Source: Posidonia oceanica (lineage: Eukaryota; Streptophyta; Magnoliopsida; Alismatales; Posidoniaceae). Taken from it: a stretch of DNA of 64,000 bases. The notes beneath the pieces were generated by a model, which searched no databases, was not told where the DNA came from, and saw nothing but the letters and a program-made list of their open reading frames with translations. The translations under genes and the position numbers were made by a program. The stretch is from NCBI GenBank assembly GCA_037176725.1, contig JAZBRS010000075.1, forward strand, positions 78,866,001-78,930,000, given 5' to 3'. Of the stretch, positions 35,318-46,765 are shown piece by piece. Each line of letters opens with the position of its first letter. The stretch's first letter is position 1.

Positions 35318-38300
35318 TGTAGTAATCCCGGTGTTCAGATCGTCCATGCACACTGCCAAAAGCTCGTGTGCACCGATCGGAATCAGGCTCACTATAAGCG
35401 GCTATGTCCGAGGAGGAGGGCTCAACTCGAAAACACTTAAAACAGAGGAGAAAAGATAAGAAAAGAAGAAGATAAGACAATTCAGAGTCGCCACCGTGTC
35501 TATTATCCGGAGACAAGGAAAACTAGGGGAAATGCGTGGATTAACATGCAAAACCAAGCAAAGGATGCAATGCAGAGCAATGCAAAGGAAAACAAATGTA
35601 AATGAATGCAAATGATATGACTCATGCCTAGGATAAGGGCAATATGGTCATTGCGGGCCAAAAGACTGGGCAAGGATTCCTGTTACGTGCGGGGAAGGTG
35701 TTAGGCACCCCTGACACGCTCAAGAATCGGTCTTTCTAGACTTACACTCGCATATGCAGGGAAATACAGGTTTGAATGCCTAAATGCCAATATATGCCTG
35801 CATGAATGCTCAAAGGTGTGCTCTAAGTGATGGGATGTAATGCAGGAAAGTAAACGTGCAGTCTAAGTGCTCAGCAACGCTGTTTGTGTTCCGAACCGGG
35901 CGAAACCTGGCTCTTGAGAACTCTAGGCAGTAAGCATCACTGTCCTATATGCAAATGCAAGCGAAAATCAAAACGGCGGTAAAACAAAGCAATGCGGGCG
36001 ACATGCAAGAGAAAACAGCATAAAACACGCAAAACAATGCGAGAAACAGAAGCGGCCCGTGAAACGGTGCAAGAAACAAGAACGGCACGTGAAACGATGT
36101 AGAAAACAAAGTCAGCATGCAAAACGGTGCAAGAAAAAGAAGCGGCATGCGAAACGGTGCAAGAAAACAAGATCGGCACGCAAAACGATGCAGAAAACAA
36201 AGCCAGCATGCAAAACGGTGCAAGAAACAGAAGCGACACGGGAAATGGTGCAAGAAAACAAGATCGACACGTAAAACGGTGCAAGAAACAAAAGCGGCAC
36301 GCGAAACGGTAGAAGAAAGCAAAGCTGGCACGCAAAACGGTGCTAAAGCAAGCGAAATAAAACATCGATAAAGCCATGCAGATGCAAATGGAAAGAGGAA
36401 GAACAAGAGAAGCAAATGGGAGGCAAACGATGCAAGTGTAAAAACAAACGCCGCTTAAAGACCACGCAATGTAGGTGTGAAGACCTACAAAGGGGAAAGG
36501 AAGCAAGTGGAAGGATTACCACTGTTCTGTGACCATTTTCCACCAAAGTGTCCCACGGTATGTCTCGCACGCTGCCAAAAGCTCGCAATGCGATTGGATA
36601 GTGGAAAAGAGGGAAGAAAGTCGCAATTAGTAATGAATCCAGGGAAAACACAACACAAGGCACTGAGGGTACGCGAAAAAGGAGAAACAGAGTTGATAGA
36701 TAGGAAGAGGAAGTCCTAATCTACATGCTCAAGGAGACAGAAAGTAAAAACCATGCATGCAATGCAAATGGTGTGCAAATGAATGCTGTGCAGGGGTTCA
36801 GGGGGACTTACCTTGGAAGTTTGAAGCCTGATCTAAGAAATGCTTGGTCCATGTGGAAGAGCGCTCCGCCGGAGTCGTCTAGGTAGCTTGCTTGAGAAGA
36901 TCTGGCGGCCAGATCAGAAGATAAACTGGCTTCAAGGCAGAGGGGTCAGAACAGGGGAGAAGAATGGATCTAGGTGTAAAGGAGGTCCTAGGAGTGTGCA
37001 AAACAGGTCCTCCCATGTAAATGGGAGCTAAGAATGCTTAAGTGTATGCAAAAATGCTAGATGCAAAGATGCATGGGTGCAAATGCATGCAGGAATGCAA
37101 GAAAGGACCTAAGAATGATTTTTCAGAAAACTTAGGGACCTATATGTAATTTTTGAAAAAGTGGAGGGCCTAAATGCAAGAATTTAGAAAAGTTAGGGAC
37201 TTATGTGCAAGGTTTTTGAAAACTTGGAGGTCTGAGTGCAATTTTACAAAATGCAGGGTTTAAAATGCAATTTAATAAGGTAAACATGCATTTAAATAAG
37301 TTTTGAAATCATGTGGAGGACTTACATGCAATTTTGAAACATGTAGGGGTTGAAATGCAATTTTATAAGCAAAACTGTGGTCTTAAATGGTCTGTGAATG
37401 CAAATAGAGGACCTATGTGCAATTTTTAAATATGCAGGGTCTAAAATGCAATTTTATAAGCAAAAATATGCATTTAAATGAGTTTTATAAACATGCAGAG
37501 GACCTATGTGCAATTTTATAAGAAAAATGTAGAAAAAACAGATGCTTTGCATGCAAATGGAGGACCTAAATGCAAAAATAAAAAAAAATGGAGAAAAAAA
37601 TGCAATGCAGTAAGAAAAAATAAAAAATAAATGCTTAATCAACAGATTAGAGGACTAAAATGTAAATAAAGAAAAAGACAGGATTAAAAATGCAATTTAC
37701 TAAGGCAAAATTAGAGCATTAAATTAGATTTACAGCTAAAGGACTAGCATGCAATAATAAAAAGCTACAGGACTAAAAAGTAAGAAAGAAAATCTACATT
37801 TGAACTATTGCAGGACTGATTAGCAAATAAAATAAACAACTGGACTAAAAAGTAAAAGAGCAGAAACTTAAATGAACTGAGGAAGGACTGGAAAGTAAAT
37901 AAAATAAGTAGTTGGACTGAATGTAAAGAAAAATAAGTAAACTGTAACAGCAGAGGACTTAAAAGCAATTAAAGTTTCATGCTGGACTGGAAATAAATTA
38001 AATGCTAAAGGAAATCATAGCAGAAGGACTAACGTGCAATTAATTAGTTTTTTAAGTTTTTCATGCAATTTAATAAGATTTAAATTCAGATTTAAATGAA
38101 TGTTAAACGAAGGCAGGACTGGAAAGTAATAAAACAAAAACGGAAGCTAGAAAAGCAATTTATGGCAAAGTTTGCTAACAAAGAGAAAAATAATTGCACA
38201 GTAAAGTTGCAGTGGCCAGCCACTGTAGCAATTGCTACCAGTGGCTAAGAAAGCCGGAGGAGGGGGGCTGAGGCAGCGCAGACCGACGGGCGACGTTCTC

Positions 38301-41300
38301 CAAAGGCAGGCGGAGCTCGGTGCAGCGTCGGCGAGGCTCGGCGTTGCCTGGAGTAGGCCGGAGAGGTCGGAGAAGGCTGCAGACCTGCTCGGAGGTCGAA
38401 TCGGCGATTGACGCGACGTCATGGCGATCTGAAGCCACCGGAGAGCTCTTGGGACTCAGGTAGACCTCGGACGATGTCTGGATCGACGTTCTGCTGCCGG
38501 AGCGACGTTTCCAGTCACGGACCTCGCTGGAGAAGAAGTGGCGGCGGCAACGACACGGCGGAAGAGGGGAGGAAACACTAAACTAAAAGGCGGAAAAGCT
38601 GTAGAAGAAGGAAACTAGCTTAATGGAGAAGAGTGGCACCTTTTTTGCAGGCTGGATTGTTCCCCCGACGCAGGTGGCTTCTGTGTGTGCCGGCAGAGGT
38701 CGTCCGGAGGTTGCAGAGCTCGTCGTCGGCTCGGGAGCGGTGGAAACGGTTCAGTGGAGTTCTCCGGAGCTTCCTGAATCTCTGGAACGAAGCTTCGACG
38801 GACGGAGCGGAGTTTTGCTTCTGTGGGTGTTCTACAGACCGCCTGAGGTGGGTAGGGCTGTTTGCTGCTCTCCGGATCAGCTGGAGGACGCCAGTGAACT
38901 TTTGGAGGGTTCGTGAGTGTGTGTGGATGCTTAGGAGGGCTGGGAAAAGGCTGGAGAGGGAGATAGGCTGCTGGGTGATTTTCTGATGGAGTTGGCCGTA
39001 GGTGTTTGAGGTGAAGGTCTCTGGCTGTGAGGGAGGAGATGGCTAATGGATTGGGGGGTCTGGAAGGTAGTATGCTGGTGAGCTTGGTGGAGTTTGGAGG
39101 GATTTTGTGAACAGAAGAGGAGGGAATTTTCCAGGAAGCGGGTGATGGGTTCTGGCTTGGTTCGGGGTGAACTGGGGGGTGGATTCAGGGTGGTTTTGGT
39201 TGCTGAATGGAGGGCTGGAAAGGTGGTTGTCTGGGTGAGATTGGGGACAAAAATTGGAGGTGGTTTACTAGGTGTCGGGTGCTCTGGTTCGGATGAAATG
39301 GAAGGGGAAGAAGAATGCTGAATTGTAGGGGAAAGAGGAGGGGATTTTGGGTGTTGGACGCTCTGGAATCTCTCGCTCTCTCTTGGACGATCAAAAGGCA
39401 GTGAAGGAGGAAGAGGTGCGAGACTTTATCAGCTGCTGAAGACTGGAGGTACGCTGGGGATTTCAAATCCTCCACCGACGGGAGCAGCAGCTGGCAGGGA
39501 GAAGGACGACCGGAGGTGACGGCATTAATTGCCCCTGGGGATCCTGCTGAGAGGCTGAGAGAGGAGGGAGTGAGTTGGATTGATGGTGATTGAGAGGGAA
39601 GAGAGAAATCAAATTCAAAGAGGAGGGGGAGAGAGCTGACGGGAGAAAAGGACTGTGGAGGAAGAAGAAGAAGAAGAAGGGGGGAAGAAGGAGGCTGAAC
39701 GAGCGAGCCGGGCTGTGTGCATGCGGAGGAAAAAATAAAAAAGAAAGAAAGAAGAAAGGAGGGAGAGGTGGAGGGGAGAATGGGCCGGACTGGGTCCAGG
39801 AAGGAAAGAAAGAAAAATAGAAAGAAAGGAAGAAAGGGAGAAAGGGAAGAGAAGAAGGGAATGAAGAAGGAAATAAAAATAAAATAAAAATAGAAAAGGA
39901 TGGGAAAAGTTTTTAGAATAGTTGTGTTTGAGTTAGGATTTTAATTGGTTTTTTTCTAATGATTGTTTTTGATTAGTTAATTAGGATTAAAGAGTTTTAG
40001 TTTTGGTTAGGGTTTTTAGGGTTTTCTTTTCTTTAAATTGTTTTTGATTTTGTTAAAATGTTTGTTGAGTTTTTTAAATTGTTTTTAAGTTATGTTTTTC
40101 TTGTTAAGTATTTGGGATTTTGATTAGGGTTTTTCAAAGATTGTTTTTAGATTAATTAGGATAAGTTTTAGCTTTTGATTTTAATCTTTTAGGGTTTTGT
40201 TTAAGTTTTCTTTTAGATTTGATTTTGTTTGTTAAAATCTTTTAATATTTAGTTAAGTTTTTCTTGTTAGGTTTTTTAATTAAGTGTTCTTAGATTTTTG
40301 ATTGTTTATTTTTCTTCTTAATTAAGTTTTCAGATTGCTCCCTTAAGTTTTTTTTTTCTTAATTACTTGCCTTAGCATTTTTAATTGTTTCCTTTCTTTT
40401 TAAGATTTGTTTTTTGATTGTTTTTTAGTAGGGTTTTCACTTTTGCTTGTTTTGATTATATTTTGATTTTTGCTTGATTTTATAGCATTTTCTTTTTGTT
40501 TGTTTTGCATTTTTTAGCTTGCATTCTTGATTTTAATTTCGATTGGATTTAGTTATGTTTTTGTTTTTAATTGTTTGTTTAAGTCTTAAATTATTTCTTT
40601 TAGGATTTTAATTTGTTTTCCTTTTGTTTTAGAGTTTTAAAGGTTTTAAGAGTTTTTTGAAGATTTAGTAGAAGAAAGGAAAAGAAAAGGAAAAGGAAGA
40701 AGAAAAGAGAGAAATGAAGGAGTAAAGAAGAAAGAGAGGAGTGGAAAGAAAATAATTTTTAGAAAATCAAGGAAAAAGCTAAAAATAAGATAAAAATACA
40801 AATAAGATTCAGAAGGGATAGATGCACAAGGAGGGCCCACAGTCAGACAGGAAGAAGAGAGAGAAGGGAGTGAAAAGAAGGAGAATAATCAGGAGAGAGA
40901 GAGGAGAGAGAAAAGGATAATCCAAGAGAGAGAAAAGGATAATTTGATGAAATGAAGGTGTTAGAGACTTAGAAAAGATGTGAAATTTGGGGAGTGTGTA
41001 GCCTAGGGTCTCTAGTGTTGTACCTAGGGTTTGGGTTTGGATTTGAGAAGATTTGGAAGGGTTTTGGGGTGTAGAAAAAGGGTAGTTTTACCTAGGTTTT
41101 CTAGGATTTTTGGGAGTGGTTTTGGTTTGAAAATTTTGAGGGTTTTTTGTGGATTTGCTAAGTTGGAAATGGTGAGTTTTCCTATGATTTTTGGGTAGTT
41201 TTTGGGCTTGGGAAAGAGGTGTGATTCTAGGTTAAGTTTGGGTTGGTTTTGGAGAGAATGATGAAAAGGAATGTGTAGGTTTGGACCTAGATTTTGATCC

Positions 41301-41353
41301 AGAAGTCACCAAGAGATTTCAATTGACTCAGCCTGTCAAATGGGGTGTCAACA
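35318..41353 (-). repeat. Solo LTR 'C', Ogre/Tat-like (6036 bp)
   Basis: It is bounded by TGTAGTAATCCC and GGGGTGTCAACA with a perfect duplication CCATA (35313-35317 and 41354-41358). It has the same orientation and zones as B, with a minisatellite at about 36035-36350 whose units have diverged to GGTGCAAGAAAACAAG types. An AAATTGCA array lies at about 37080-37560, and a T-rich zone at 39900-40640. No genes are supported. Frames such as 35937-36506 follow the minisatellite. Confidence 0.88.
36035..36350. repeat. 30-bp minisatellite in LTR C
   Basis: About 10 units with the core AAACGGTGCAAGAAA and GGCACGC. They are more diverged between units than in A and B. Confidence 0.82.
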
Positions 41354-41929
41354 CCATAAAGACAGGCGACGAGTATCCTGCAACTCTCTCTCGACATATT
41401 GTGTAATCCTGGGCTTTAATATCACATATGGGATTTTTATAAAGTATTACAACATTTTTCCCATAATTATTTATATTCCTATGATTATTCTAAGCAGTTA
41501 AATGATATATTATGTATATCATATAAGAATAGCAATTAATTAATGAAGGTTCTAGAAAATCCTAGAAGATTAAGATCTCTATCTCGGGTTTTGATTTAAT
41601 TAGCATGTTTTTAATGTGTTATATCTTCTTTTTAAATTCAAAACCACATTTAAATAAGTCTGGGATATTCCAGTAGCTCGGTGCCGCAAAGAGAGGCGAC
41701 TAGCTTACGTGAAATATTTTAATCTTATCCTCTACGCCGTTTCCACGTCATTAAAAGTAAAATATCTATGTCTATGGGTCAGTCGCAGCGGCGACTAGCT
41801 GACATGAATTATTTTCTTATCTTTTAATCTGATCCTCCACGTCGTTCCCACGTCAGCTCGACGCCTTTCACAGTGGCGACTTGTTGATGTGGTCCATATT
41901 CTTATCGGATAAGCAACCTTCCACGTCAT

Positions 41930-43319
41930 TGTGGATACAGGGTTTTGAGAGAAGAAAAGTTTTTTTTTCTTGTTTTGCTTTCTTGCCGTCCCCTTTTGTT
42001 TATGTTTGACTCCACCACCCCACGGGTGATGAAGTCGATGTGTGATCGCCACTCTCGGTTCGCATTCGCTGGCCCTCAAGACGCCTTGGGGAGATAGATC
42101 GGTGTGGGTTCAGCTACCTTGGGACAATGCCAGCGTTGCCCAATGGTGCCCGTACTAAATGAGCTTCTTCTTCTTCTTCTCTTCCTTGCAAAACAATAAA
42201 AAATAAGGATTAATAATGTGTAGTAAGTGATTCAAGATAAATTAAAAATTGATATGAAATAAAAGGAAAAATACTTACTCGAGGGATTTTATCCCCTCGA
42301 TTGCAACTAAATATGAATATGCCTTGCTACAACATGTAATATAAATGAAAATGCAATGTGTGAAAAAAAAAGAAAAAACCCCCTTTTGATATGCACGAAA
42401 TGCAGGATGTGGTTGGAGATGGTAGAAGAACTATGCTCCCTCCTTCCTCTCTTTTCACTCACTCAATACTCTCTCTAATTTTCCTAAGATTTTTCTGGCC
42501 CAACTTTCTGTCCCCAAAATTTTCTTTCCCTCAAAGGATGGGGTACTCCTGCTTATATAGAAGCAAGGGAGAATAAAAAATGGCAAAAAGGATCAAATTT
42601 GGCATGATTGAGCAATTGCAGCAAAAAGTTTCCAATTCAGAAGTGTTGAACGCTGGATCCCAGCGTTCAATGACCACGCGATGAACAACTATTAGGATAA
42701 AGGAATATTCTCCCACTAATGATTGATTAGCAATGATTAGGCCCAGATTATGTCCTAGATTGGTCAACGGACCTCTAAAGAAGGTAAGGATTTGAATTTC
42801 GAATTTGTTCAAATAAGGAAAGTTGTAGAACACAATTGTCAGTTATAGAACGCTGGAAAACCAACGTTCTACGTTGGACGCTGAATAGTCTAACGTTCAA
42901 CACACCCAGGTTGCAAACTTGCCAAATTTGGCCTCGAAATCAAGGGGACATGAGTCAATCAATTAATGAGGCAATTATGCCATCCAGATAAGGAACGTGG
43001 ACCCGTTTGACTTTGAAAATTGGTTTGGGTCGAAACAGGAAAGTTGACAAATTTGGAAATAAAGTGAGTTGGACATGTTAAACGTTGGGAATCCAGCATT
43101 CAATGTAAAACGCTGGAAAATCAGCGTTCAACGTAGAACGCTACGAATCTTGCGTCTAACGTTAGACACAGGAAATATAGCATCTAACGATCCAGACTGG
43201 CAAAATGAGCTTTTGGAGAGTATTTGACTTGAGAGAAAGGTCTCTAATGATGATTGGAGCATGATATAGTGCAATGGTACTTAAGAGGACACGGGGAGTG
43301 CCAAAACGGGATATTTACA
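41930..43319 (-). repeat. 3' LTR of family-1 copy 2
   Basis: TGTGGATACAGGG to GATATTTACA, 1390 bp. It is nearly identical to the 5' LTR over about 42410-43070, and visibly more diverged outside that tract. It contains palindromic couplets near 42644, 42846 and 43079. Confidence 0.92.
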
Positions 43320-46300
43320 GATTGTCCGAAACCACCTTCAAGGCGAGATGATATTCCCGTGTGATACTACCCCAGGGGGTTTTCAATTAAAAAGGGAAAG
43401 AAGATCCAACACTTGGATGTGAGTCTGAGTTGCCACCAAGCTGGAAAGGGAAGAAGATCCAACACCTGCCATGAGCAGGCTGGATAAGAAATAAAGGGAT
43501 CAAGCTGGATAAGGGATCTAACACTCGGAACCTGAATATGAAACTATATGCTGCTACCAGGGAAAGAGACACGGCCTCAGGTGTTGCCCAAGCGGATCAA
43601 ACTAAAAGACTTAGAGGGATCGAGCTAGATAAGGGATTCAACACTCGGGACCTGGATATGAGACTATATGCTGCCACCAGGGAGAGAGATACGGCCTCAG
43701 GCATTGCCCAAGGGGGTCAAACTAAAAAACATAGAGGGATCAAGCTGGATAAGGGATCCAACACTCGGGACCTGGATATGAGACTATATGCTGCCACTAA
43801 GGAAAGAGACACGGCCTCAGGCGTTGCCCAAGGGGGTCAAACTAAAAGACATAGAGGGATCGAGCTAGATAAGGGATCCAACATTCGGGACCTGGATATG
43901 AGACTATATGCTGCCACCAGGGAGAGAGACACGGCCTCAGGCATTGCCCAAGGGGGTCAAACTAAAAGACACGGCCTCAGGCGTTGCCTAAGAGGTCAAA
44001 CTAAGAGGACACAGCCTTGGATGTTGCCCAATGGGGTCAAGTTAAAAGACACATCCTTGGGCGTTGCCCAAGGGGGTTAAACTAAGAGGACACGGCAACT
44101 AAGAGGACGCGGCCTCGGGCGTTGCCCAAGGAGGTCAAACTAAGAGACATAAGACAACCGGCACTGAGGCGAGGAAGTCAAACAAGGTATGAAGAAGACG
44201 ACCGGCGCTGGGGCAAGGAAGTCAAGCAAGGATATTGGAGAGATAGCCGGCACATGGGTGAGGAAGTTTAACAAGATTGGAGATAACCGACTCTGACAAC
44301 CACTTATGATGCAATATGATGTGCTTCTGCATGGATGCATGCTGGCGAGAGTACAAGGAGGTGGTCTTGATATGCAATGCATGACCTTAAATAATGAGGT
44401 TCCTCCATCATTGCCTGCTTTGATTTGTATATCGAGATGGCTCAGGAATTTGTCTCATTATCTAGAGCGAACTGACACGTGTATGAATGCAATTCGTCAT
44501 AGTCAAGTGCCCCTTCATCGAGTATGGCTTATACTCTCGACGGGGACCGTCATCCTACGACACGTAAGTTAGTGAGCGTGAGGTCCATGATGTTCCCGGG
44601 TGTTGGGCAAAGGGGGTTGACCTCTTCTCTGCTAATTACGTTGGCTAAGTTTCTCCGGTTGTGTACTGGAGATTCTGGATTGTCTGGAAGTTCAAAAATT
44701 ATAAAGCCATCATCCTCATGTGCCTTTTAGCTTGTAGAAGCCTTTGGACTTGGTAGAACTAGGTTTTGCAACTCGCTTGATGATTTGGGAGCTTTCCGCT
44801 GAAATTCATCAACTTAAACGACTGAGAAGTGTAAGACGTAGGGATTCTTGCATTTAACGTAAGACGTCGAGAATTCTACGTCTTATGCTCCAGGCATTCT
44901 TTCCTTGGTGTTAAACGCAGTGCAATTCATAGGACGCACGATATGCTGTGTTTAACACTTCAGAGTGACTTCTGCACATTCTCAACAAAAATTGTTATTC
45001 CTTCTAAGGTGCCCATTGCCCCTAGTTCAAAGAAAGATAATAAACAAAGATAGGCATAAATTGCATGAGATAAACTTAGGTAGAGGATAATAAGTCTGGC
45101 CTCAAATTTGTTGTCTAAATAAAGATGGTATGCCTAGCAAGGGGTTGTCTCTTCTCGAGATTCTAGCATCAGCTCGTAGGCGAATACCAAGTGACCGTCT
45201 TGAATATGAGGAGTCAAAATACGACGCGGAGTCGTGAAAGTCCTAGATTTTTGTATCATAGGCCAAACTTGTTATCAATTTCATGAGGTAGTTTTGGTTG
45301 GGTAGATTTTACCCTATTTTCCTGTGATTTTCTCTTTTTTGGATTTTGGATTTTCTATTTTTTTTTTCAGATTTTTGGTCTTTGGATTTTGGATTTTTGG
45401 ATTTTTTTGGTTTTTTGGCTTTTGACTTTTGGCATATATATTTTTTACTTTTTTGGCTTCTATTTTTTGGATACATATGTTGGGACTTTCTATTTTTTGG
45501 ATTTTTGGCTTTCTATTTTTTTTGCTGTTTTTGGATCCTCTATTTTTTGGAATTTCTCTTTTTAATGAGAAGGAAAATCTTCCATGAAGCTAGGAACTAG
45601 GAAACCTTTTGGATGGAAACCTCGATAATTGGATCCCTTGTGCATTCCCGGGCCGGAAGATGCTTCAGGCTTGCCTCGGTACTTAACTGCCCCTGGTCCT
45701 AGGTCCCTGCCCCTTGCCTCTAAGTGTGCAGTGCTGAATGTAGGAAGGAGGGTTAGTGTCCTATCCTGAGACTTTGGCTAAAGATTTGGAGTTTTTACCC
45801 CCCAGTCCAAGGTTGAATCCTACTGCATTTTTTAATCCCTGATTTTCAATTTTGACCCATGGACAGCTTCTTTGCTGCCTTTCTCTCCGCTCTCTTTCTT
45901 TTGCTTTTGATGGGCAATTTCTTTGCTGCCTCTTTTCTTTTCTTTTCCTTGATATTTTGGTAGGTGTCTACCCATCACTACTCACTGAGATTTATGCTAT
46001 GATAGCACACCTGCCGAGCGTCAGTGGTCTCACATCTGTTTAAGTGTTCAGTCAACAGATATTTATTTATTGACGGACCGAAACACTCTTTTATTTGGTA
46101 CACTCCCCTCTTTTGTGCTTCTAGGTTTTGGCCTTGGACACCTACCCAATCACATCTTACTAAGATTTATGCTAGGATAGCGTGTCTGACTCATAGGAAG
46201 TGTGTGGACTTGTTGTTTAAGGACTGGGGGGGGGGAACTCTTAAAAGTTTGCCTTCGTCTCAGTGTTGAATCAGTTATACTCCCTTCCCACAAAGTGTTT

Positions 46301-46414
46301 GTGAGATGAGGCTAAGGATGTGGTCCCTAAGTTTTGGAAAACAGCCAGTTCACAAGCTCGGGCAGTCTATTGGCTCGGTATGCGAGTCAATGGTAGCATC
46401 TCTTGCAGTGCATT
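43320..46414 (-). other. Non-coding 3' region of family-1 copy 2
   Basis: It lies between the integrase scrap and the 3' LTR. It holds a 120-bp tandem array (about 43490-43990), shorter degenerate repeats to 44280, couplet motifs at 44826-44965, a T-rich stretch of TTTTTGGATTTT words (45330-45560) and a G run at 46227. No gene is supported on either strand. Confidence 0.7.
43490..43990. repeat. 120-bp tandem repeat, about 4 units, with degenerate continuation to about 44280
   Basis: The unit contains AGACTATATGCTGCCACCAG, ACACGGCCTCAGGCGTTGCC and AAGGGATCCAACACTCGGG. It recurs near 43543, 43663, 43783 and 43903. Because 120 is a multiple of 3, a 180-codon frame (43538-44080) stays open; its 40-residue repeats match no domain I know. 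After 43990 the repeat shortens to units of about 55-60 bp (GTTGCCCAAGGGGGT, then GGCGAGGAAGTCAA). Confidence 0.88.
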
Positions 46415-46618
46415 CTAGGAATGTTCAAGCCTAGTGCCATCCTCTTTGGCCAAACAATAGGCGTTGCCCGGATATACGGCAATTGCCAAGTATGGTCCAT
46501 CCCATTCCATCTCAAATTCCCATGCTTGTGTGGAAGGATTCCTTCTCATTAAGTTTGCACTTTTATTAAGTGGAGGGAGAGGATGTGTTTTATTTATGTA
46601 TTTTCCATGCTCAAACAA
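46415..46618 (-). pseudogene. Integrase C-terminal remnant of the Gypsy pol
   Basis: The stretch EWDGPYLAIAVYPGNAYCLAKEDGTRLEHS matches the pattern found at the C-terminus of plant Gypsy integrases: W-x-GPY followed by GNAY-x-L and a DG turn. No core DDE domain, RNase H or reverse transcriptase precedes it. Only about 150 bp separates it from the end of gag, and it lies in the same reading frame as gag. This places one deletion endpoint upstream of the C-terminal domain. Confidence 0.68.
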
Positions 46619-46765
46619 GATTGAAGAAAAATAGGAAAAGAAAAGAAAAGTTTATTTACAACAGTTAAGGGGGATGCCCCTAGTGTAGCCTCCATCAGTA
46701 GAGGCTTCTATCCTTCATGGTTGACTGGTGATGAGTCCAACCTAGAGGATCTTGCTTCTGGCTCC

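Noticed and set aside
43538..44080. 180-codon repeat protein
   Set aside because: It is a 120-bp tandem array in the retroelement 3' region and antisense to it. No start context or homologue was recognised.
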